Below the pieces are notes generated by a model. It searched no databases. It saw only the letters and a list, made by a program, of their open reading frames with translations, and was not told where the DNA came from. Position numbers and translations under genes: made by a program. A stretch of DNA of 64,000 nt from Strongylocentrotus purpuratus (Eukaryota > Echinodermata > Echinoidea > Camarodonta > Strongylocentrotidae): contig NW_022145596.1 of the NCBI RefSeq assembly GCF_000002235.5, positions 32,710,140 through 32,774,139 of the forward strand, read 5' to 3'. Shown here piece after piece: positions 27,646 to 36,142 of this stretch (its first letter is position 1; every line of letters begins with the position of its first letter).

Positions 27646-30600
27646 GGAGGGAGGGAGAGGGAGACCAGAGTCTACTCATCTAGGAGGACATTCTCTATGA
27701 GAGCAGGGGAAAGTAAGTTTGAGATGATAAATAGACAGATTGAAGGAGAGAAAGAGAGAGAGAGAGAGAAAGAGAGAGAGGAGGGAGGGAGGGAGGGAGA
27801 GGGAGACCAGAGTCTACTCATCTAGGAGGACATTCTCCATGAGAGCTGGGGAAAGTAAGTTTGAGATGATAGCTATAAATATTGATGGAGAGAGAGAGGA
27901 GGGAGGTCAGGAAGAAGGAGGGATAGGAAGAGGGAGGGAGAGAGATAAAAAGATGAGGAATGATAGGTACAAAGTAGACATTGATTTATATTCTGGAAGG
28001 TATAATAGATTATTGAAAGATAAGTTGTCACATTGTTATTCTCTACAGTGCTTATTACTCTCAACTATATTCTAAAGGCTCGTTCAGTTATGATGCGGCA
28101 AAATTACAGTAAATTTTTGTTTGATGACATGAAGTTTAATACGCTTCAAATTTTTATATCATACAACTTGCCTGCAGTTGCTATTCATTTACACTTTAAA
28201 AAGAAAACATGGCAGCATTTTTGTGATGGTTTACCGTGCTATATCTGAACAAGCCTTTATTAAAATCATCTTAACTTGTTCAATTTCAGGTGAGACGGAG
28301 ACCTTTACAGTAGAAGCTGCTGATTACATGCCTGAGTTGACAGAGTACGCTGGTTTTACTTTCTTCATCATGTCGTCTGTGACTCAAACTAAACAAGTCT
28401 TCAGCATTCAGAAAGACTTTGTACTCAACAAACCTACCTTGGAACTCAGTGTAAGAAATCTTTCTTATAATCACATGAATCCTTCTTTAAAAATCTAGCA
28501 TAAATTCTAAGGTTGTCAACAACAGTTTAGATCCTTTGTTTTAGATGCTAAATTATCTTGTAGATTCTGAATTATTGTTTTTGTTACTTCTCAAGATACA
28601 TTCAGAATAGAAGGTAGAACACTGAATTTTTGACTGGTTATTTTGGTTGGTTGTAGTCTAAGTTCACATCGAGCATAACCAGGGCTCATGTAGTACGCAA
28701 GAGTTTGCCATATCTTTGGAACGTTGGGGGGTCAAATTTGACCCCCCATAGGATCTTGGCCGTTTCATAGCCTATCGCCGCGAAAATTTGCATGCATGTC
28801 AAGTGAAGTGTATAGAATATTATGGTAATTTCAATTTTTTGAAAAAATCACTCATTTGCATATTTATGGTAATTTATGCAAATAAGGTCATAAAATTCAC
28901 ATTTTTACCTATAAATCATAATTAAACGTTCTTTTTTACTGCATATATTCGTTAGACCATTTGGAATAATAATACCAACAAAAAAATTGGAAGAGCCAGG
29001 TTATTCCTTATGTTATCTCTTGTTTTGATAATTTCTTATGTATTTCATTTTTTTTTAAATTTATGTATTTTTTTGTTTTTGTTGTTTTATTTCATTTGTA
29101 ACTACAATTCAACTATTTTGACCCAAAAACAAACACCTTAACTTTAAACAAGACCAAATACGGTAACCAATGTTTTATCTCTTTTTAGGAAAAATGATAT
29201 GTTCAAATGTTTCGTACACAAATCTAAAAAATGAGCGAATTTTCGGGCTGACATGCAAAGACAAAAGGTCACGTGGCGTTGTCACTATACGTCCGATTTT
29301 CAAAAAAACTGCTTTAAAAGATGTGTAAGACTTGAAAGAAAAAAGTCATGAAAGGAAAACTTTATATCTGCCCCGGTTCCGGAGAAGTCGCTAAATTGCT
29401 ACAGGGGGGGGGGGGGGTCAACTTGACCCCCCCCCCACGTAACATAGGGTTAAAACCCTTCATACAAATAATAAATTTAAATGTATTGTTTTGATTATTA
29501 GATCTCTGATGATTTGAAGGTTGGGCAACCTTTGAGTCTATCTGTCACCTTCACCAATCCCTTCATACTAATAATAATATGTGGTTTTTGATATGTTTTG
29601 TTTTGATTATTAGATCACTGAGGATTTGATGGTTGGTCAACCTATGAGGCTTTCTGTCACATTCACCAATCCTTTGGATAAGGCTATCAGGAATGGAGTG
29701 TTCCGCATTGAAGGACCGGATATCGATGGATTCAAGGCTGATAAGTTCAGGTATGAGTCTATGAAAGATTGGTCTTTTTATTTTTAAATGAATGGTTGTA
29801 TAATAGGAGGAAAATTACAAAGATTACAGAATGCTGCTGCTCGTGTCGTGACCCTGTCCAACAAGTACAGTCACATCACACCAGTCCTCAAATCACTCCA
29901 TTGGTTGCCCGTAGAAAAAAACTTGTTGTTTTCAAGATTATTTTGCTTTTATTTCACTGTATACATGGCTCTGCTCCGCAGTATAACATCGGCTTGATTA
30001 AGCATCACTTTCCTTCTAGACAGCTACGTTCTCAAAACTCTGGCTTATACTTGTTACTCCTAGGGTTAAAACAAAGTGGGGGGAGCGAACCTTCACTCAT
30101 GCTGGGCCTTCATTGTGGAATACTCTCCCTCAATGGATTAAGAATAGCAGTTCTGCTGAAGTGTTAAAAAACAATCTCTAGAAATATCTGTTTAATTTAG
30201 CTTATAATTGATTACCATAACCTTTCATGTCTGTACCTTTCCTATCGCACTTTGTATAAATGTATCATGTATGTATTTTTCATCTTTTGCACAAGCTGCG
30301 CCTTGAGCATTTGACTGTCAAGTGGATTTGGCGCCTTATAAATCTTATGTATTATTATTATTATTAGCAAAGACTGGAGGGAGGGAAATATGTATGTAAT
30401 AAAATATGTATATATATATATATATATATATATGAAAGAGAGAGAGAGAGAAAAAAAAGGAGAGATGGATAGAGATAAAGATAGATAGAGAGAGATAGAG
30501 ACAGACAGATGAACATAGAGAGAGGGAGAGAGAGATAGAGAGAAAGAGAGAGAGAGAAAGAGAGATTGGAGAAAGTATGAGGTAAAAAGGGGAAGTGGTT

Positions 30601-31275
30601 TTTTTCAGGAGAGAGATGGATAGGAAAAATGTATATTGTAGATGAATTTGAGGAAAATCAACTTAAAAATACATATTTGAGAGATGTACATAAGATCAAT
30701 GGGCAAGTGGTGTACAGTGTTTTTTTTATTAAGTGGATTCTTGCAAGGATAAAAACTTTTCCCAAGGGCTTCATTAAGTATTGAAATTCTCTTTCATTTG
30801 GCAATACTTGTTTTGTTTTTAAGGAATAATAATATACTTTCAGCTATTTTCAAGGAATGTTTAAGGAATGAGTGAAATACAAAACATTACCAATTTATTA
30901 CGTTCACATTTTTGCCTGCACATGTGTATTCCAAAATGACAGAGTTTAATGCTTACTTTCCTGTAGATCAAACTATGTGATAAAAAAAAAATATTTTGTC
31001 CTTATTGAAACTTTTTTCCCTATTTCTATATTTATAGAGAGATCTTTTCCAGTGCAAGTGATGTTTATATCATGATGTATTCTTTCTGTCTAACTATTAC
31101 ATTATATCTTAATATGTATCTTTGCAGAGTGATCCAACCCAACGAGAAAGTGACCCATGTAGTGAGAATTGTACCAAAGAGGACAGGCAACCGCAGGTTC
31201 TTTGCTAACTTCAGCTCAGACATCTTGATTGCCTTAAAGGGAAGCAGTACCTTTGTTGTGGGTCCTTCAGCCTAA
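15566..31275 (+). CDS. Transglutaminase (protein-glutamine gamma-glutamyltransferase), 15 coding exons, 740 aa
   Basis: Calcium-dependent enzyme that forms isopeptide bonds between glutamine and lysine side chains. Exons: 15566-15728, 17097-17279, 17758-18012, 18884-19002, 21721-21828, 22419-22593, 23033-23171, 23658-23761, 24606-24742, 25618-25729, 26906-27051, 27437-27572, 28290-28450, 29614-29750, 31128-31275. All introns are GT-AG and the sum, 2,223 nt, keeps one frame. Domains: basic Ser/Arg/Thr-rich N-terminal extension (about 1-50), transglutaminase N domain (about 55-170), catalytic core (about 190-500), and two C-terminal beta-barrels (about 510-630 and 638-740) ending VVGPSA. Catalytic Cys325 lies in YGQCWVFG, His384 in [10 protein letters not shown] and Asp407 in [10 protein letters not shown]. 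The His-Asp spacing (23) matches human TGM2 and Cys-His is one longer. Trp290 in [10 protein letters not shown] matches the transition-state tryptophan. I see no signal peptide, so it is probably cytosolic or membrane-tethered like keratinocyte-type enzymes. The exact paralogue is not assignable here. Confidence 0.97.
18335..18526. repeat. Tandem duplication in transglutaminase intron 3
   Basis: Two units of roughly 95-100 bp share GATGAAGGTTACATATTTT/GATGCAAGTTACACATTTT, AGAGGAATT(A/G)T, CACACAGTATA and GTAACAGTAGTTC landmarks. The second unit is interrupted by the next element and resumes at 18,854. Confidence 0.7.
18527..18853. mobile_element. GC-rich MITE with inverted ends
   Basis: Left end GCTATGGTCACA, right end TGTGACCATAGC, with inner inverted segments AGTAGCCTGCTCGG / CCGAGCAGGCTACT. 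The body is rich in CGGTCGC-like and GCCGCCG-like words, unlike the AT-rich intron. No ORF. It splits the second unit of a tandem duplication, with CTAAA before it and ATAACAGTAG after it. Confidence 0.8.
19174..20216. mobile_element. TA-flanked non-autonomous DNA transposon (Tc1/mariner or pogo-like)
   Basis: Terminal inverted repeats read CCATATTTGCCGGCGTAAAG at the left and CTTTACGCCGGCAAATACGG at the right, continuing as GCCGCA. Both sides are flanked by TA. Comparison with the empty-site copy of the host repeat at 28,180 supports duplication of TA on insertion, which is diagnostic of the Tc1/mariner/pogo group. No transposase frame is present. It holds a 99-bp-arm palindrome at 19,704-19,910. 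Related internal sequence in inverted order occurs at 34,797-35,712. Confidence 0.85.
19704..19910. repeat. Near-perfect 99-bp palindrome with 9-nt loop
   Basis: Arm 19,704-19,802 (begins AACACCGATGATTGCGC, ends GTGAGTAAGGTA) is the reverse complement of arm 19,812-19,910 with almost no mismatches (a small one around GCGCTCTG/CAGCGCGC). The loop is CCAAAATCA. Such identity implies a recent inverted duplication or strong constraint. Confidence 0.95.
23196..23522 (+). mobile_element. tRNA-derived SINE (family S, full-length-like)
   Basis: The tRNA-like head has a B box (GGTTTGAACCCC near 23,244-23,255) and an upstream GGTATAGTAATTCA segment. The body carries TGGCAAGACATTAATC, CACTCTCCACCCAGGTG and GTACTTGGTTGGCTGTGA motifs shared with copies at 25,225, 45,440 (-), 49,665 and 55,165 (-). 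It lies in transglutaminase intron 7. Confidence 0.75.
24881..24925. repeat. (TA)n microsatellite
   Basis: Uninterrupted AT dinucleotide tract in transglutaminase intron 9. Confidence 0.95.
25225..25405 (+). mobile_element. SINE family S, partial
   Basis: Shares TTGGCAAGACATTAAT, TGCCACTCTCCACCCAGG and TGCTGTGAGCA with the other family S copies; the tRNA-like head is absent. Confidence 0.65.
25405..25600 (-). mobile_element. LINE reverse-transcriptase C-terminal fragment
   Basis: On the - strand the translation contains [30 protein letters not shown] and [16 protein letters not shown]. This is the conserved C-terminal tail of CR1/Jockey-like non-LTR retrotransposon polyproteins (TRGHS...K...R...R...F..RV...WN.LP). 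It is a short remnant ending within 20 bp of transglutaminase exon 10, opposite in orientation to the gene. Confidence 0.75.
26302..26524. mobile_element. MITE with 25-bp perfect inverted ends
   Basis: The left end starts CCCCCTGTCCACACACAACA then TTTTC; the right end is its exact reverse complement finishing at 26,524. The interior has GTTTCGCGATAG-type repeats. Diverged TGTGTGTGGACAC words at about 26,660-26,755 suggest a second, broken copy. No ORF; transglutaminase intron 10. Confidence 0.85.
27236..27350 (+). mobile_element. SINE 3' tail with (ATT)n
   Basis: GATGAGGCTACC, CTGGGTAAACAAGACAT and then a run of ATT triplets, the same tail as at 10,745 and 49,780. Confidence 0.65.
27523..27940 (+). 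repeat. Tandem copies of exon 12 3' end plus donor
   Basis: The last 50 nt of transglutaminase exon 12 and its donor (GACCAGAGTCTACTCATC, then TAGGAGGACGTTCTCC, then GGGGAAAGTAAGTTTGAG) recur at 27,663 and 27,805, spacing 140 and 142 bp, separated by GA-rich microsatellite. Each copy keeps the GTAAGT donor but has no acceptor of its own. Confidence 0.95.
28076..28245. repeat. Family C repeat, uninterrupted copy
   Basis: Matches the two flanks of the transposon at 19,174-20,216 and so serves as its empty site. In transglutaminase intron 12. Confidence 0.65.
28725..29450. mobile_element. Possible element bounded by GGGGGGTCAA motifs
   Basis: ACGTTGGGGGGTCAAATTTG at the left and TCAACTTGACCCC followed by a C-run and ACGT at the right are inverted. 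Each end is itself a small palindrome. No ORF. Boundaries are uncertain. Confidence 0.4.
29457..29613 (+). pseudogene. Truncated duplicate of transglutaminase exon 14 with decoy acceptor
   Basis: The sequence TTGATTATTAG plus ATCTCTGATG at 29,491-29,510 mirrors the real acceptor TTGATTATTAG plus ATCACTGAGG at 29,603-29,623. The copy reads [20 protein letters not shown], against [20 protein letters not shown] in the true exon, and then runs into intron-like sequence and a stop. CCCTTCATAC occurs at both unit starts (about 29,457 and 29,559), so this is a direct tandem duplication of about 103-112 bp. It has diverged and lacks a donor. Confidence 0.9.
29795..30366 (+). mobile_element. 5'-truncated CR1/L2-like LINE remnant
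   Basis: Frames across this stretch contain [33 protein letters not shown], then (frame-shifted) [23 protein letters not shown] and a degenerate W-box tail. This is the usual order of the C-terminal end of CR1/Jockey-like reverse transcriptases. The copy ends in TATTATTATTATTA. It starts about 45 bp after the donor of transglutaminase exon 14. Frameshifts show it is dead. Confidence 0.8.
30408..30566. repeat. (TA)n followed by GA-rich microsatellite
   Basis: About 24 bp of TA repeats, then AGAGAG/GATAGA low-complexity sequence. Confidence 0.9.
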
Positions 31276-33060
31276 GCTTCCACTCACATCAGGGCTTATA
31301 CAACTAATTAATGTTTAGTGTGGGCAGATTTGTTAAGTTGTAATGATTAAACTGTGTCTTCCAACTGTGAAATATATCACTTATCCTGGTGTAAGTCTAA
31401 TGCAATAACTTTCTCACTTACATTCTTCCTTCATTCCATTCAAATCAGAGTAGTATATATATTGTGCATACAATGTAGTTTGAGTCATATGTCTGATACA
31501 TTCCAAATGTCAGAAGGGTTTTCATTTTTTTGAGAATGAAGTTTAAAATTAAAAAATGACCGATAACAAGTTAAATTTGCTTTATGTCTGCTTTGCCACT
31601 TTGTAGCTAACTAGAAACCTAGCTAGAGGTACCTCTACAATGCAAGATGCGTAATTTGTTTGTGAAATAACAAAGAAGATAATGATGGTTTCTTCATCAG
31701 ATACCGGCGTAGACTGTATATGAATTTTTTGTAGGGATATAAGGTTACAAACCTTTCATGATATATTTTCTTCAGTTTAAATTCTGTTTTTAATTGATGA
31801 TTTTTATACATGTATAGCGAGTTAGTAAGTAGTCTTTTTATGTCAATATGCGACTTGTACAAAGCTGAATTTTTAAAGCAGGATTTAATCATGCTTTTTA
31901 AGAATGTATGTATGGCGACATATTATGATAAAAACAATCATTTTGTTTCAATCCAGTTCAATAAAATGCTTTTTAAGGAATACTTTGTTGAATATTTTTG
32001 TATGAAGTGGATTAGAAGTAGGTAGTTTCTAGACAGTCTTTCTCAATCAGTGCAGTCTTATAATGTGTGTGGGTTTTTCAAGTGTTTGTTCTTATTGCAG
32101 TAGTAGTTCTTGTATTGTGTGATGCACAGGTATTTTTCTTTGCAATTTAGTGTAGTCGCATCTGTAGTCTTTGATGTCAGTGCACAAACATCTGTAGCAA
32201 TTCTGAAAGGCAAATCTGGTGGATATTCTGGAATATGTTATATGTACTTTTATATTTTGCTACAATCTGATTTAGTGCATTACTGTAGAAGCACAGTGAA
32301 CGAATTTATTGATGGTACCGTTGTTTTCATGTTTGCTTAAGGCATCTGTTAGGTAGTGACAATGTTTTACTGCAATTAACAATTTTTGCAAAAAAATATT
32401 TTCAAAATGTTTGTATAACAAAAGCAAACTTGTACTGTAGACTTTTAGATATGATTTTAGTTTCTTTTTAGATATTCATACTTCATGACATATTCCCCAG
32501 TTTGTTACATTAACTGGAATCTTAGTTGCTCATTGAATACCATTTATTGAAAAGAGTTGTCATTTTTTTTAAATTTATCTTTTACATAATTTGTTTCCCT
32601 GTGATTTTGATACTGGAATCATAAAGTGGCAAATATTCTACTTCCAACTTCAACAAAGTCTTGAATAATTTCTTTGAATATCACCTTGGACAAGAATGTC
32701 ATGAAGCCTTGCTATTTATGATATATTATCTCTTTTATCCATATATTTTCAACATTCAAGCAGCTGATTTTTAACAAAAAATAACATAACCTGACTATGC
32801 AAATATATAGAGAGTTCTGCAGCTGGTGATTGATCACTTTTTTTGATGATGTTCAAAATCTAAATATTTCTTAATTGTAGAAGATAATATTTTAACAGTA
32901 CACTGTGTGCTATCCATCACCTTTTTGAATGCCGTTTTTACTCATCATTTTTTAATAACTTTTTGATAGTGATGACACAAAAGTTTGTAGTTTTGTTGAC
33001 AAACACTAACATGTGTGGTTTGATTGGTGAAGGGAATCAATAAAGAGGTATAAATCAAGA
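31276..33060 (+). other. Probable 3' untranslated region of transglutaminase
   Basis: No coding sequence follows the TAA at 31,273. AATAAA signals occur at 31,960-31,965 and 33,039-33,044; either could end the transcript. Which one is used cannot be told from sequence. Confidence 0.45.
33039..33044 (+). terminator. Candidate poly(A) signal AATAAA
   Basis: Canonical hexamer about 1.77 kb after the transglutaminase stop; an alternative lies at 31,960. Confidence 0.35.
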
Positions 33061-33566
33061 ATATGAACATATGTTGTCTTGACATAGCTTTATTATTGGA
33101 ATGGACTGTAATACATTATGATTCTAAGTAGTATTGATTAAGAACTTTCTCTTCTTCATTTTCTCCTCTTTCTTTTCCTCCTCCTCTCCTCCTTGTTCTT
33201 CTTAATAGTTCTTCATCTTCATCTTACGAGTGTATTACATTAATTGTTATCGATCATTATAATTATTATACAATACATCAAAAGTTTATTGGTTTTTGAT
33301 TGGTTGAGAGCTCGTCACGTGACCAGGAATATTTCAACTATTTTAAGGATTCTCTGAAAAAGTACTATAATATGAGAGTACTATTTGGGAGTTGAAAAAT
33401 TAATGATTTTTTTTTTTCTCTTTCAAATCTTAATTTAATGAAAAACAAATTTTTTAAAATTGACATTTTTTGGGGTACTAAATTTTATTTTTTTCTCTCA
33501 AAAATGGTAATTTTTAAACAAATTTTTGATGCAGGATATAAAGCAAATATACCATGCCTTCTATTC

Positions 33567-33663
33567 GAGGTACGGTACTGGTTAAAACTATGGGCCTCAG
33601 TGACTTGAAAAGTACCATTTGCTATTGGAGTCGCCTCTTGCTCATAGTTTTAACCAGAACCTC
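33567..33663. mobile_element. Short palindromic MITE (family P, copy 1)
   Basis: GAGGTACGGTACTGGTTAAA then ACTATGGGC at the left pairs with GCTCATAGTTTTAACCAGAA then CCTC at the right. A related, opposite-oriented copy lies at 56,904-56,985 and shares the central TATTGGAGTC / GACTCCAATA segment. Confidence 0.8.
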
Positions 33664-34124
33664 TCAAGACGGTGTATATTTGTATACTATTATCATTATC
33701 ATCATCATTCTTTCAGCATTCCTATTAAGATACAATTCAGGAAGACATGAGATAGAAAGAAAGAAGGAATGTGTAAAATCATTAGGCCTACTGAAATATT
33801 GAGACGGGGGGGGGGGGGGGGGGGGGCTTGAGTGGAGAATATGGTTCTGGGCGGCCGGGCCAAACAGAAAGGTTGCCAAAAATTATCCTGTGAAGGGGGG
33901 GGGGGGGGGGAGTACATAGGCCTACACCAAATCCATAACCAATACATCATATCGATTTAAGAATCATTTACATAATAATGTTTACATCAAATATGACAGA
34001 TGCACTTTTCATTGGGGCTGAACTAAGCACCTGCAATCAGAGCTTACTAATGAGATCGAGAAGAACGAATGACGTATACTACTTATACTAAGCGGCTAGC
34101 TTCAGTTGATCTCTGAGCGACATA
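33664..34124. other. Intergenic, G-run-rich
   Basis: Two long G runs (about 33,806-33,827 and 33,895-33,911) in the short interval before UFSP2. No gene is seen here. Confidence 0.5.
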
Positions 34125-36111
34125 ATGGATGTGCTTTTGGTTGAAGCTTTCTCTGGAGCTATTGAGGTATATTTGCTTAATTTTATTGAGATAAAGTGTA
34201 TGAGCAGTCGGATGATTATTAATGACTTATGAAATTGTTTTTTAAAGGATAAATTCAGGTTTACTAGTTGGCATATCCATATGCTCTTAATTATTGACCC
34301 ACACATAGCAATTTATGTACCGTCATGTTAAACCAATCGGTGCACAGGTACAGGTGCACGACCGCCAAGTTGAATAGAAGTTATAGAACATGACCAAACT
34401 TCAACGATTAACTGTTTCGGATTACTACAGCTACATAGTCTAGATATTTATTTGAATTATTGAATTTGATAATTCTACAGATTCTGGCGAGATGAATACA
34501 AAACCCCAGAACATTCTAGCTAGATCTAGATCTAGACCTAGATTAGGCAAATTAAATTCATGCAAAAAAATATATTAAAAAATTGACTTGAAAACACATC
34601 AGACAATTAGTCTGAACCGAGTCAGGAGCAAATTTGAAGAAATTATATTTTTAAATGTTGTAAAACCAAAGATATAAGAAGAAAACTGACCAAGTATCTG
34701 TACTAAAAATCGTACATGTAAAATTGGTCGTATACATTCGACAGCTGAAAATGACGCGCACGGTTGCATTACGTGCGTTCTCGAATCCAAAATCTTACCT
34801 CACACACACACTCTCGCCATACCGCGAATGGTCCGGCGTGGGGAGCTAGCCGGCTGAGAGTTTGCAGCGATACCAACGCAGCTTCGGAGCTCCGCAGAGC
34901 GCCATTTTAGCGGGACTCGGAAAGGTTCGTGGTGGGAAGGCAGCGGCCTAGCTTTTTGCCCAAACAACGCTAGATCGGCTGCTGGCAAAATGAAAATAAC
35001 TACATCGTCGGTTTCTTAACTTTTCAGTGAGATAATTCTGAATTCTAATTGAGACTATATAATAAATTAAATCGACAAAGAAACCTCGGTAGAACTCTTA
35101 TAACTATACAAAAGCTTGTTTATTTCTTCATTTGACATTTTGTTTTCGACCATTTTTTCGTGCGCGAGTCAATGTAAACTATGTATTACCAAACTTTCAA
35201 CACGCAAGGAACGGGGAACACTCGCGGACCTCGTAACAAATTCGTTGCAAAAAAAATATTTCAAGGGTGATTTTGAAGCAGTGAAGAACATTGGCGCTGC
35301 AATGCGCAGAAATATACTTGAAAGAAACTTAAAAAATAATACCTGAATTTTCAGAAAATCTTATTTGTATTAGTGTACCTAGATGTGACTTGTTTATAAA
35401 TCAGATTTTATGTAGATTTGTCGGGAAAAAATGTCAATTTTTTCCGTTTGGTGGTCATTTCTAGGCTAATATTTTAAAAGTTGCATCAGTAATGGGCCCG
35501 ATGTTTCTCTTATCGTACTCGCATGTTATTTCTACATAGATTAAACATAGGATGGTTAAGGGTAAGACCAGATAACATTATAAAAAAGATATATCCTTCC
35601 ACCCTCCCATATCCATGTTTTGGGCTGATTATTGCCGACCCACCGCAGCAAGGCCATTCAGATTTTCGTACGCGCGCAAAGCGCCCTCTAGTGCCCCATG
35701 AATGTGCCTATCTAGATTCTAGATCTAGACGGTAGACCCACGGCCACGTAGAGTCTAGGTGACTTGGTCACTTACTTTACTTACTAACTTACTTAGGTCT
35801 AGTCTAGACTAGAGAGTTTAATTCTAAATGAGTCAAGACTAAATTTACTTAAAACAAAAAGGATTCTCAAAATGATCAATGTAGGCCTACAACAAGACAT
35901 CTGTGTAAATGTCCAAAATGGACAGCATATAAATAGAAATTATTAGAAATGGTGATGATGAATCCATTTATAATTGAAATGTGAATACAATGAAGAATAA
36001 TCTTATAGAAAATATAGAATATACTTTAATAATAGGAAGGAAACCACCCAGTGAGATAACAAAACAAAAACTAGGAAGAAGAAGAAGAAGAAGAAGAAGA
36101 AGAAGAAGAAT

Positions 36112-36142
<31 letters not shown>

